Source of the DNA: Heterobasidion occidentale
Lineage: Eukaryota > Basidiomycota > Agaricomycetes > Russulales > Bondarzewiaceae
Assembly (NCBI GenBank): GCA_039111635.1
Contig: JBCAQO010000013.1
Location: 930,001 to 994,000 of the forward strand
Length of the DNA stretch: 64,000 nt
Direction: 5' to 3'
A program made the translations under genes and the position numbers. This document shows positions 52,166-63,705 of the stretch, piece by piece; position 1 is the stretch's first letter, and every line of letters starts with the position of its first letter. The notes beneath the pieces were generated by a model. The model was not told where the DNA came from, did no database searches, and saw only the letters and a list, made by a program, of their open reading frames with translations.

Positions 52166-55100
52166 TACTCCCAGGACTGTGCCAAGTTTGATGTTTGGCC
52201 ATTGTTCTCTTTCATGTGGCCACAGTTTTTCTGCTAGGTCCCATACCATTTTCCTCGTGTTCGATGGGCAGTCTATGAGTATGTGTTCAAGGTCTTCGTT
52301 TGCATAGTCGCATTCGGTGCATCTTGCTCGATGCTCGTTCTGTGGTATGTTGATCCAGTATTCTCCTATGTGGTGAGTGTTGTGTAGCGCCTTGAAGACA
52401 AACTGTCTTATTTTTATGTTTAGGTCCGTGTTCCTGCAGCTGTCCCATATGGCTCCGTCTTGTTCCAGGGCACCCGTTGCTGCATCGATTGCATGTCTGG
52501 TGATGTCTAGTCGCCTCTCTGTCCCTTGTCTCACGGTCAATGTTTTTGCTTTTTCAGCCAGTATTCCTTGGTATGCTGTCGCTTGGGACAGTGTTGCGAG
52601 TTTTGCTCCTTGTAGATCGAAGTGTGGTGGGATTTCGGTGTTGATTTCGTCAGGTTCGTCTTTGAGCGCTCCCATTCGGGCTAGGTTGTCTGCTTCTTCG
52701 TTGCCTGCTTCTCCACTGTGGCCCTTAACCCATACGAAGGACGTCGGTGCGGATCGTCTCCGTAGGTGGTATGCTGTGGCTTTGAAGAGTTCCCTGTTCT
52801 GTATATTGATCCATCCCTGATCTTCCCATGTTTTCAGGTGTTTCGTTAGGCCGTCGATGACGTATCGGGAGTCCGTTCTTATTTGGAGCGGTGCAAAGTT
52901 TGGGGTGTTTTGGACTGCTATCAGCACTGCTGTAAGTTCTCCCGCTTGGTTGGACTGCTTTTCCGTCGGTACTCTCACAGCCCTGTTGCTAGGGTGGTCT
53001 TCTGCGATCCATACTCCTGCCCCGCTCTTCGCGTTCTCTTTACCGTTGTTTATGCAGGAGCCGTCTGTGTAGACTATCGTTGCCTCATGGTTTATCGATA
53101 CACCTCGTTGCAGGTTTGTCAACCACGTTGCGGACGTGTGGGTGAGTTTGGCTGGGTCTGTGAATATGCGGAAACCGTCGGCTAAGCTTGTTCGTAGTGT
53201 TATTGACGGGTCAAAGGTGATTTCGCCTTCTCGCTTTTTGTGGTTGGTTGCATTTTTCTCTACGCGACGGTGCGTGAGTGTCAGTTTGTCACGTTCTTTT
53301 TCCTCTCTCGGGTTGTACTTGGGTAGCAGTTCCCCCGTTATCCCCCGTGCAGTCTTACTGCACTTATTGGGGTTCTTGCATCCTCGGCGTCTGTCTTCGT
53401 GGCACGGTCCGCATGCGCAGGTCTTCCTGTTGTAGTGTGGCCTTGGTCCCAGGTTGGGTGTTTCTGTGCGTCTTGCTAGCTTTATTATGTCTATTATTGT
53501 GTTGAGCTGGTGGTTTTCTAACATGCACTTATTTTTTGTCTTTTTATATTGTCGTGGTTTCAGTCCCAGGTGGTGCCACGCAGGCATCTGTTCTTTCAGT
53601 TCTTTCGAGAGTTTGAGCGCGGTGAAATTTGTGTTATATTTCTTTGCCGTTTTCAGCATCTCGACAACATAGTCTGGTAGCTTGGAGGCTCGGGGGCCTC
53701 GTATCGGGATGTCCCATGATTGTAGGAAAGCGTTGACTCTTTCGAGGTCCGTTGTTTCTGGTGGGATTATTCTATTTATCAGCGTGTCGACGATGTATGC
53801 CCAGGTTGGTCGATTCGCGGACAGGTCAAGGTACGTTTTGAGCCACATGATTTGTATGGCTTGATTCCGTGCGGGCACGTCAAGTAGGCCGATTCCTCCT
53901 TCTGCTTTTGGTCTGGTGAGGTGGCTGAGGCTTATTCTGGGGGCACTCCCCTCCCATATGAAGTCTCTGATTATTTTTGTTAGGGCTTTTTCTATCCGTT
54001 CGGGCATTCCTTGAACCCTTGCCAGGTATTGTGTTGTTCCTCCAGTTATCATTTGAACGATCAGATGTTTCCCGTCAAGAGTGGGATGGCTTTTGTTCCA
54101 TCATGTTAGGTTGTTTCGGATCTTGTCGAGTACTGGTTCCCAGGGTGCTGCATCGTCAACGTCGTTCCCTATCCAGGCCCCTAGTGAGCGGACTGCGTGT
54201 CTGTCTTTCGCTATCTTAATTCCTTGAGTTAGTGGGGGGTCATCGGGGTGTAGTTTCCGTGTGTCTATCACTCGTTCCCTGTGTGCTTGGGAACCTATCG
54301 GTATGACTTCTGTCTTGTCTACGTTGAATTTGGCTCCTGACACTGCGCACCATAGGTCGAGTATGTTCTGTAGGTCATGGTATCTATCTTCGATGTTCAG
54401 ATATACTGTCGTGTCGTCTGCGAAGAGGTTGACAATCACGTTCTTGCATACGTTTGCAATTTTGTATCCTTTGATTTTTGGGGAGTTTCTCATCATACAC
54501 GCGAGTGGTTCTATGGCTAGGTTGAAAACGAAGGCGGATATTGGGTCTCCTTGTCGGGTTCCTCTCCGTACCGTCAGTGGTTTGCTCAGAACTCCGTTGA
54601 TCATAATCTGTGTTTTGGCACCGGTGTACAGGGACTTCAGTGTTTGCACCAAGCGTTCTGGAAGGTTGAACGCGCGCAGGGTCGTCCACAGGTAGTCGTG
54701 CTCAATTTTATCATACGCTTTTTCTTGATCGAGCGCTACTATCGCTCCATTTTGCTCTGTGGCTTCCACTAGGTCTATCATGGCTTTGGCTAGCCTTGTC
54801 TGGTCAAAGATGGATCTGCCCGTTATGAAGCCCGCTTGGTTCTTGTGAACTAGCGCTGGGATTTCTTTCGCGAGCTGCATGGCGAGTACTCTCGTTAGCA
54901 GTTTGTAGTCGGTGTTTAGCAAGGTGATGGGTCGATAGTTTTCAATTTCGCTTCTTTCGTTTTTCTTATAGATTGGGCATATCCATCCCAAGGTGAAGTC
55001 CGTTTTCTGGCTTACCCCGTGTGTTTGTATGTCATTGAACAGGATTGTCAGGGTCTTGGTGATATCAAAGGTCAGTTCCTTGTTGTCGTTTTTGTTCGTT

Positions 55101-56670
55101 ATTTTCCGGTGCATTACTATTGCTTTCCACAGTTCGTATGGTATGCCGTCGATACCCGCGGCGCTTCCAGTCTTTGCCGCTTTTATTGCATTTTCCGTCT
55201 CACTCTCTTTTATCAGGTCGTTTAGGGCTGAAGTTTCTGGGGCAGCTAGTTTTTGCGACTCTGGGATCTCCCTGAGTACTCTAGTGTAAGTTCGCGCTGT
55301 GGTTTCTGCGGAGCGTTGTTGCGCTGATTGGTTAACTTGCAGGTCTTCGTGGTATTGTCTAGCTATCTCTGCCATCTTTACACTGTGGGTGGTATATTTC
55401 GGTGGGTAGGTGGTTGGTATTTTTAGGCGGCGTATTATTTCCTTCGGTTTCCTTGCGCTGTTGACCTTGGTCCAGTACCTGCTAATTGTTTCTCCTTTAT
55501 GGGCCCATTGTGCCTGTGTTTTTATTCTTGCAGTGGCACGGCGCTTCTTTTCCAGGTGGTCGAGTTCGCTGTGGAGTAGTGATTCGTTGATCCTCGTGTC
55601 TGGGTTCGTGTCAATGTCGTGCTTGTTGGCTACGGCTGCCAGATCTTTTCGTAGGTTGTTTATTTTGTTGTCTATCCTTGCCGCTGATGTTTTTGCTTCT
55701 TCTTTTGCTAGGGTTGTGATTTCTCTCTTGAAAGATTCCCACACTGTTTGTGGATTTCGTGGTTCTGTTCGATCCTGTATGGCGTTGTGTATTTCGGTCT
55801 CGAGCTTATTGCCTAGTCGTATGACTTTTTCAAGGAGCTTTCTGTTGTTGACTAGGTATAGGGGCCATGTCCACCGTCCTCTCCCTATTTGGGGTGCATC
55901 TGAAGGTGAGAATCTTACGGATACGAGGTCGTGATCTGTGGGTACTCCAGCTGGTCCCATGTCCCATTGAAATAGGCTTTGTTGGTGTGTCGAAGATGCG
56001 TATATTCTATCAAGTCTCGACAGGGATCCGTTATGTGATCGAAAGGTGAACTGTCTTATCGTTGGGAACATGTGTCTCCATGTGTCTTGTAGATGGTGCG
56101 TGTTTCGCAGGTCTCTGAGCGCTGTCGAAGCTTTTTCATCATCTAGTCTCGCCGGGGCTCTGTCAATTTTATCCTCTACGATATTGAAGTCGCCTAGCAT
56201 GATGTCCGGTCGTTGAGCTAGGTATACTAGTTGGTCATTGATGTCAGTCCAAAAGGGTGGGTGTTCCTTGTAGTCGTTCGGTGCATATATGTTAAGGATT
56301 GATACTTTGTTCGTTTGGTGCCATGTGGTGTTCATTAGTATCACTCTACCCGGTATCAGTGTTATCATTTCCGTGTTTTCTGTGTTTGTTATTTCTCTGT
56401 TGAGCACGAATGCGACACCGCTTGCGTTCCCGGTGATGCCGGAGTTGAGTACTTTGATTTGTTTGCCGTATATTTCGTGGATCATGTTGACATGTTCATC
56501 TTTCAGGTGCGTTTCTTGTAGGGCTAGGATCCCTATTCGTTTAGTTTTCATTAGGCTGCAGATTTCCTGCCACTTAGATATTTGGCTGGTACCGAGGGTG
56601 TTAGAGGCTCGGCCTTTCATGTTTAGTGTCGCAATGGTTATGTTTGCTTTAGTGTTGCGGCTTATGGGTC
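52166..56670 (-). pseudogene. LINE ORF2: endonuclease, reverse transcriptase, RNase H
   Basis: Starts within ITIATLNMKGR; APE motifs LALQETHL, NIYAPND, MLGDFNIVEDKIDR, SRLDRIYAS, TDHDLVSVRF. RT: AGIDGIPYELWK, YRPITLLNTDYK, AGFITGRSIFDQ, ALDQEKAYDKIEH, RRGTRQGDPIS, and NLFADDTTVY with the catalytic FADD. One in-frame TGA at about 54103-54101 (CGA expected) splits an otherwise continuous frame. RNase H: YTDGSCINNG, GELTAVLIAV, RTDSRYVIDGL, VKGHSGEAGNEEADNLA. Then CTECDYANEDLEHILIDC. It is cut at GTVLGV by the TIR elements; the frame resumes at 48308. Confidence 0.9.
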
Positions 56671-57345
56671 GCAGGGACCTGATTTGGCACGAATCAGAGT
56701 GCTCCCACAAACAGAGAACCAGTCTCTGCTAGATACAACCTTTGTGGCAGCGAATCCACACTCGTAGTGGTACTTGACAAGGAGTCGGTATTGCTCTGCA
56801 TTCATAAACTGTATCGCCTCCGAGGATTAGAAGATCGGATGCTCTAGAGTGCGTGGGATTGCCTGGCGTGCAATATCGAGGAGACCAAAGCGACAGGCGA
56901 TCGCATATACATCAACAGGGTCTCGTTCGAGGGCATCGACCAGTACCTGTTCGGCAACGCCATCGAAGGCCTCGATGTCATATTTCCGCGAAGCCTCGAA
57001 CACAAAGCGGAGGTCGCTCAGCTTCTCGATCTTTGGCGATCGCACAGGATAAATGGACCGGAGCATGAACTCGACGGTTTGCGCGTCCTCCGCAAGAAGA
57101 ATGACAAAGAGACCATCGCGGTGCTCATCTGCTGTATCATTCGCCGACCCCGTACGAGGTTCATCGAGAGGCTGCGGGAGGCTGAAAAGCTCCCTAAAAA
57201 AAGGTGAGGCGAGAGAGAGGATGTTCTTGTAAACGCGAAAGTCTGTGTTGTCGGATGAGCGCAGGATGACGTCTGCGTGCGGTTCGTCAAAGGGGAATTG
57301 CGCGTCCACGACCGGCCGAGTTTTCTGTAGCGCAAGTGCAGTCAT
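56671..57345 (-). pseudogene. BTB gene split by LINE, N-terminal part
   Basis: ATG 57345 (MTALALQKTRPVVDAQF), then HADVILRSSDNTDFRVYKNIL, ASPFFRELFSLPQP, VEFMLRSIYPVRSP, KYDIEAFDGVAEQVL, DVYAIACRFGLL. A TAA (56827-56829) interrupts after LEHPIF, where CAA would be conservative. Past it the same frame gives MNAEQYRLLVKYHYEC and DWFSVCGSTLIRAKSGPC up to the LINE insertion. Two independent lesions (stop and LINE) mean it is dead. An in-frame ATG of this gene (56710, MWEHSD in another frame) opens directly into the LINE ORF. Confidence 0.8.
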
Positions 57346-57661
57346 GTCGAGTCGTGGTTGTACCTCTGAAGGGGACCAAACCTGTCTAAACACCTCCGTG
57401 GATTCATGATGTCACGAAGCACATCCGACTCGCACTGATATGACGAGATTCGGCATTTGTACATATCATCTCCTTCTAGCTGTTAAAGGCTGTTATCGGC
57501 GGTGAGAAATAATGTCAAGTGAGCCATCCTCGGTGCTTCATTAGCTGTTATGATATCATCAATAACTTCGTCAGCACGGGTGTCGACCTGCACCCTCCTG
57601 CACCTGCATAAGCCTTCGTTCCATCTAGTTCATTCTTCTTGTTTGTTTTTTGTCGTCAGGA
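57346..57661. promoter_or_regulatory. Divergent region between BTB gene and dehydrogenase gene
   Basis: 316 bp. A T-rich run ending TTTTTTGTCGTCAG directly before the dehydrogenase ATG resembles a 3' splice site, so a 5'-leader intron is possible. No TATA box was recognised. Confidence 0.35.
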
Positions 57662-58961
57662 ATGGCGCCCGATCATCAGAAAGCTATTCTCGTGAGCGAA
57701 ACAGGATGGGTCGTCTTGGACCAAGCAGAGGTGCCGCAGCTTGCTCCTGGCAAGATACTTGTCAAGATCATTGCCGCTGCACAAAACCCTGCCGATTGTG
57801 CGTGGTACATCTCAATTCACGAGCGATATTAATCATGATGACCAACCCAACTCCACGCTATCCTTCCAGGGAAAGGCGTTACACTGGGAAGAAAGACAGG
57901 CGCCGTTGTCGGATGCGACTTTGCGGGCACGGTCGAAGAGATCGGCCCAGGAGTTCCACCTGTCGTCAGAACGGTTGGCGAGCGCGTTGCCGGTTTTGTG
58001 CGCACAGGTGATTGAACCCATCTATTGAATGGATTGCGTTATTCTCTGATTGACGCTCATCGCCATCTTTCAGCGACGAGCTCAAACGGTGCATTCGCTG
58101 AATACGTCGTGGCACCTGCTGAAGTGGTGGTTCACGTACCTGACGAGTGGTCCTTTGAGGATGCTGCTCAGCTAGGCATCGCACCCTTCACCGCTGCCCA
58201 AACTCTCTTCATCACTCTAAGCCTCCCCACACCTCTTTCTCCGACTACTGAGCCAACGTCCATCCTTATTTCGGGCGGTTCTTCATCTGTCGGCCTCTAT
58301 GCTATTCAGCTCGCGAAATTATCTGGCCTTCGCGTTATCGCTACGTCTTCTCCACGAAATTTCGACTTGGTGAAGTCCTACGGTGCGGATGAAGTCTATG
58401 ACTACCGTGATCCCGACGCTGCACGCAAAATCAAGGACTCGACAAATGGACAGTTAAAGGAAGCATTAGACTGTATTGGCGAAGATAGCACTCCTACGCT
58501 CATCTCTGATGCTCTGAGCGATAGCGGCGGTATTGTCGCCATCATTACTAAGTACGATGGCCCCAGGGCAGGAGTGAAGGTCATCCGTTCCGTCGTATTC
58601 TCTCTACTCGGCGAGGTGAGTGGCCCCTCTTTCTCTCCTCGAATACTGGGGTTTAGATGCCATACACAAGGCGTTCGATCTACCTTTCGCATTTACTCCG
58701 ACAGCGAAGGATATAGAGCAAGGCAGAAATATGGCGAAATTATTATCCGAGATCTTAGCTTCTGGCAAGATCAAACCGAATCCTGTACGGGTGCTTCCAA
58801 ACGGCCTGGCCAGTGTCTCTGAGGGACTGCAATACATGAAAGATGGAAAGGCAGTCGACACCTCTGTTTCGTGTGGTGATAGCTATCTGACTAATTTCTT
58901 GGAACAAACACAGGTCAGCGCACAGAAGATCACCTATCGGATTTCCGACACACCGACATGA
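57662..58961 (+). CDS. Zinc-type alcohol dehydrogenase / quinone reductase-like oxidoreductase (MDR superfamily)
   Basis: ATG 57662 (MAPDHQKAILVSETGW). Introns: 57798-57869, 58008-58073, 58616-58670 and probably 58854-58913 (GTCGAC donor, CTGACTAAT branch; 60 bp, also readable in frame). Exons join as AAQNPADWKGV, GAVVGCDFAGTVEEIGPGV, VAGFVRT|NGAFAEYV, then the Rossmann segment ILISGGSSSVGLYAIQLAKLSG and ATSSPRNFDLVKSYGADEVYDY, and SGKIKPNPV, EGLQYMKDGK, AQKITYRIS. This is a trans-enoyl-reductase-like MDR protein of the kind common in fungi, NAD(P)H-dependent, cytosolic. The structural-zinc cysteines are absent, as usual for this subgroup. The frame is intact. The substrate is unknown; there is no biosynthetic cluster nearby. 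Confidence 0.85.
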
Positions 58962-59242
58962 AGGGCGACGTGTCACGATATATATCAGTCTCAAGAGGTC
59001 TCGCACATGTTTTTCGAGAATGTGAGATGGAAGATACCACGAAATTGAAGCTGAGTTTTATCATGCTTACACAGTCTTGAAGCTTGGAACTTAGAGCGCA
59101 AGGAAGGTAGGTCGCCATACTGTTGACGATATCGCTTATGTATTTCTGAGTTTGTTGCAATGAAACAAGCGAAGCTGAATACATGATAATGCTATCCATG
59201 TGGTATGGATAAGATCGTAGAGGACAAAATACTTGCCCTCGA
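58962..59242. other. Convergent 3' intergenic region
   Basis: 281 bp between the dehydrogenase stop and the UTP22 stop. No ORF or RNA gene is supported. Confidence 0.6.
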
Positions 59243-62200
59243 TCAATTTTTGACTAGACCAGCACCTAAACGAGCAATCTCGCTCAATACTGCGCTTTCG
59301 TTGAGGGTCACTAGTCCTTTATCCTTGTCTTTACCCTTCTCATTCCCCTGTATGAGTGCCAAGATATCAGTCACTGCGTTTGAGAACACGCTATCTACAC
59401 TCACTTTAGTGATAGGAACGCTAGAAAAGTTATTGAAGACGCGGAATGGTCGAGCCTGCTTCAGGGTGGGGTCCCAGACTGCTCCAATTCTGTCACCACC
59501 AAGTGGATCGTAGAAAATTTTCAGAGTGTCTGTGTAAATGCGCTAGGATAGGGGGCCAATCAGGACAGTGACGAGGCTGAATCCATGAAAATCTACCTTG
59601 AGATCATCGACGAACATCTGCGCAGGGTCGAATCCAGGCCGTGGAGTGCCTGCCTCGTCATTTTGAAGCTGTAGATTCGCGAATTTGCCTTTCCTAGCCC
59701 ATGCACTAGGATTGGTAATGATGTTTTGGTAGTAGCGCGGAAGAACTGATTGCTCTAGTTGGATGACAAAATCGTAGTCGTCAATGGGGTGGATGAAGAG
59801 AGACTATTGGGATCGACTCAAGGGTGAGCTATTATTCGCAGACAGGTGCCTCAAGCATACCTTGACATCCAACACGTGCGTCTCTATTCCTTGCAAGCAA
59901 TCCCACGTAGCCTTTGCTAACGCGCGCACACGGTGGGCAGCAATAAGGTCTGGGCCCTGAGATGTCCACATATGCCCACCCTTATCGAACTCCGTTGATA
60001 CTGTCCACACGCTCTTCGTGCCAGCGGGAGCAGCAGCCTTGCTCGGATCGAGTCCACCCTCCGACTCGCCATAGAGCGGCACGAAGATCCCGTCTGCCCA
60101 CTTCCAGTCTTTCAAAAATCCGATGACCTGCGCGAATCCGCGCTCCCTGCTTTCCGGCACACTCTCATATACCTGTCCCGAGTTTGATGTTGGCCCTCGA
60201 CCGAGGAAGATGGAGCACATAGAATTTCCACAACTTCTTCGCCAACTTGACTGTGCAGTAGCCAATGCGCCGCCAACCATCTCTTGACTAGTCTGACTGT
60301 CCCCGCGTAGGCGGAGAACCGATGACACAGCACCGCAATGGCACGATGATGTCGAGGCGAATGAATGGAGTTCCGATTGTATAACTCCAATGCATGCGCG
60401 GCCTCCTCCCGATCCTGAGCCTTGCGTGGATCCTCGATTGGTATTTGTAGCGCCTTTGGCACATGTAGCTGCTCATCGACGATCCGGTGCAACAGTGTTG
60501 CCTCGCGATCGTGCCATATCCGTGCCAAGAATACCCAACCTTGGCTCGTCACGATCTCCAATCGGGATTGATCTTGGATTTGCGACCCTGTGACACCGTC
60601 ACCAACGACAACTTGTGCACGGACGCCCTCCACAGCGATCATCAAAGCAGCTGCCATCCGCTCGAAGAAGGCCAACTTCATTTTCTGGATCGCCCGGAGG
60701 TCGTCCGGCCACCGTGCCGACTTCTCGAACTCCAGGACGATCTCCATCGGTGGAATGTAGCGGGCACACTGGGGAAGAGACGTGGAAGAGGATGCAGGTA
60801 TGGCGACAGGATTGAAGGCACTAGTGTAGCGCAAATATTCCGACACAGGGCTGACATTGAGGATTGATAATGGAAGATCTTTGTCTAGACTCTTGAGAGT
60901 CTTGACGAGATCGTCGAAAGCAGCCATGGCGCCTTTGAAACCTGCCGACATGCCCGCAGAGCGATACAATGACGAGATAGACTCTGGCAATCTCAAGACA
61001 CTGTCGAATGCGGGCTGCCATGTAAGCACCACATCTTCATGAAGATTGAAATGTCTGGCCAAAATGTGTCGCACGACCATGGTCGGAATATGGGCTCGTT
61101 CGTCTGCGCTCTTGACATCCCAAACAACACTTTCAACGATGCTTCCGTCTTTGAAACGGCGAAGCTCGGCATTATCGCCCCAGAAATCGCGGAAATCCTC
61201 TGCGGCCTTTGAGGTAGCTTCTGACGCTGTAGGACCGTGGTCAACTAGTCGGAATGCATGCTCGGCATTGAATATCAGTCCGATGAAAATAAGAGAGGGG
61301 TTTGATGGATGTGCCTGGGAAAGGGGGCGAGGTTGGAGGGAGGGATGGAGGATTGCTAGTCCTTTAATGCGTTGGCCAAGGCCACGGCGAAGCAACGATG
61401 CGATAGAACTAAATAATGCGTTGGACGGCGATCCATGCTCAAGCGTTTCATGCAACGATGGGAAGCGCATTTTGGCGGAAGAGATGTCAACACTATTATA
61501 TTAAAGTGAGCCATATGAACGTCCTTCAGATCGAAATGCTGCTAACCGTATCAAGGCGTCGTATCGATTCAAGAGATCTCGGCTTTCCTTGAGAAAAACG
61601 TCCGGGAAGGGGTCGTTTGACACTGTGTTGTTGTCCAATATCTCCAGCGTTATCTTGGCATCATGTCTGAGCTGAACTTGGCGGTCAGCGATGACAACGT
61701 AGATATGACAGGAAAATCTACCATGTCGAGCGAGGCAAGAGGAACACCTGCCAACAGGTTTATTAACGATGATGAGTCTACAAAGACTGCTCCATCATGA
61801 GATGTGTACGTCTCTGGAGGAAACTAGGATAGACATCGAGAATCAGCCTGCGAAAAAGTCTGCAATGTGTATAGTACGCACACGATGGCCCTCTCTACTC
61901 TTGACAAATGTCCTCTCACCCGCGAGGTCATGACGGCCTGATAGTCATAAGTTTCGTGAAGTGCATCAAAAAATAGGACAGTTTTACTGAGGAAGCTCAA
62001 GGCGGCTTTGAACAGCTGATAAGAGCTGAGCCCCTTCCCTAATGGCCTTTTTCGCGTCGCCTTGCTAATGGCATTGACCACTAGTTCTTCACCGTTCACC
62101 ACCATCTCCAACAGACTACTCCACCATGCGCCACGCCCTTGAAAGCCTCGCACGCACATCTTCTTGCCTTCGCCATAGCCTCGTTGGTTCGCCCATATAC

Positions 62201-63705
62201 GGAGGAGAGCCAGCGCATCAGCGTACGACGGTATATCTTGTTTGAGTGCATGTACGGCGAGCAGATGCGATTTGGGAGTGACAGATAGAAGGAGAGCAGT
62301 GTTATAAAGTGGGTCGGAAGACTCTCGGATGTTGAATCAGCGGGAGGTGCATCGCTTTCTGCCAGGTGAACTCGGAAGTTACTACGATGCGGAGAGAGGC
62401 GGAAAGAGGGATCGGAGACGATGGTGGAAGGACAGGGATGATTCTGACTTGGGCATTGAGCTTCGTGAAGTCAGTTTGAGAGCCATCTAGAAAGATATAT
62501 GAGGATAGACACGTAAAGAGACCTAATATTGTACTAACCTTGTCGCGGACGCAACACAAGAGTGGACAGTCGAAGATCGCCCCCACTGGATTCGTAGAAT
62601 GTATCCACGTTTAGCCCACTGTTTGAGTCAATAATGTGTCTAGCCAAGACAGCCAAGTAATACGCTTTTTTGTGAAAAAAGCGTCCGTTCAGATAGTCTT
62701 TTTCTTGAAATAGGCTCTGCGTCGCTTATGAGCGTCTCATGAAATTTTATAAACAGCTGACGTACTGAGGGCATCTCGACCGCAACGTCTACAATCCAGG
62801 GTTCACCGTCCTTCGCTTTGACGCTGACTTTGTTCGCCCAGCTTCCCACTAGAAAGACATCTGCTGGTTTTTCGAACGCCACTTTCCAGTTTGCATCCTC
62901 AGAGGGCAAGGGCAACGGTACGGGAACGGAGATGGGTGTGGACGGCGGACTAGCCTTCATTTTCCCTTTGCTTTTGGATTTGCCTTTGGGAAGCTTCCCT
63001 GGAATCTCGTTGTTTAATAGTGATCGTGCAGCTTCCAAGGGATGCTGAGGGTCGACTGATTGGAGTGAGGATAGACATGAATGTAAAGCGAGGAGGAAGC
63101 GATCCAGAGGTGCCATGCGAGAGGGTTTCGGACGGACGTTCGGGAGTAGAGCATCGATCTGTTAAACACGCATCGTAAATACGCGTTCGAACAAGAGATG
63201 TTGTATGCCTCTGATTCTGGGGTAGTTGGATTATCCCTGCAGAATGCACAATTGCAACGCTGCAGGCAGCACGCACCTGCAGTTTAAACGAGCTGGACCT
63301 GAACAGGTCAGTAGCTTCCTTGATCGCTCTGACTTCGTCTCCGGTGGGGGGTTTCTTGGGCTTCCCCCCCCGCTCGTGATGGGGTTCCCCGTCAACATCC
63401 ATAGACATGCCCGTGCCTTCCCATTCGTCGTCTTCTCCTTCCGCGCCATCCTCCCCTGCCTCACTTGCGTCAGCAGGACTATTTGTCTCTAATGCAGAAT
63501 GGCCATCCTCTGGCAGCGCGACGTCTTCGCTTTCGCTCCCGGAGTTCTCGACGGGTTGCACGCCATTTTCGTGCTCAGCTTCGGGAGTTAATTGTCTCTT
63601 CTACATTCCAGTTTAGTTCAGACCGAGAGATGGAACGGAAGACACACACCTTCGAGCCTCGCGAGCTGTTTTCCTTCCCTCTTTTGCGCTTAGATTCAGT
63701 GCCAT
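59243..63705 (-). CDS. UTP22: UTP22/Nrap, small-subunit processome protein
   Basis: Eleven exons on the minus strand, introns at 63601-63649, 63159-63276, 62717-62765, 62487-62538, 61824-61919, 61672-61722, 61493-61546, 59804-59860, 59543-59596 and 59348-59404. Key segments: LQ|IDALLPNVRPKPSR, LPLPSEDANWKVAFEKPADVF-like entry, LFQEKDYLNGRFFHKKAYYL, TKLNAQVRIIPVLPPSSPIPL, LALLRIWANQRGYGEG, GAVFVDSSSLINLLAGVP, AELRRFKDGSIVESVVWD, VRLVKRWLAAHWLL, HPIDDYDFVIQLE, YDPLGGDRIGAVWDP. UTP22 acts with RRP7 and casein kinase II in 18S rRNA maturation in the nucleolus. About five single bases appear missing (near the start, about 62400, 62321, 61800, 60214); restoring them gives about 1276 residues, close to family length. 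The start at 63705 assumes one of these. Confidence 0.85.

Larger units (their letters stand above)
47754..56670 (-). mobile_element. LINE (APE-RT-RNase H, Tad/I-like), 5'-truncated, itself invaded
   Basis: The minus-strand element is flanked by a 15-bp duplication (GCAGGGACCTGATTT at 56671-56685 and 47739-47753) and ends in a poly(A) tail, seen as a run of 13 T at 47751-47763. It lacks ORF1 and begins just before the endonuclease domain. Without the nested insertion (48309-52165) it is about 5.1 kb. ORF2 has endonuclease, RT, RNase H and a C-terminal domain. The endonuclease is APE-type and RNase H is present, which places it in the Tad/I assemblage. Confidence 0.9.

Noticed and set aside
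41005..57345. Whole BTB cluster as pseudogenes
   Set aside because: Only the LINE- and transposon-split genes are clearly dead. The frame breaks in modules 1 and 2 are single bases in an assembly that shows the same defect in essential genes.
57550..58028. Overlapping ORFs at the start of the dehydrogenase gene
   Set aside because: Readings through intron 57798-57869 and in other frames. The spliced frame gives the conserved domain.
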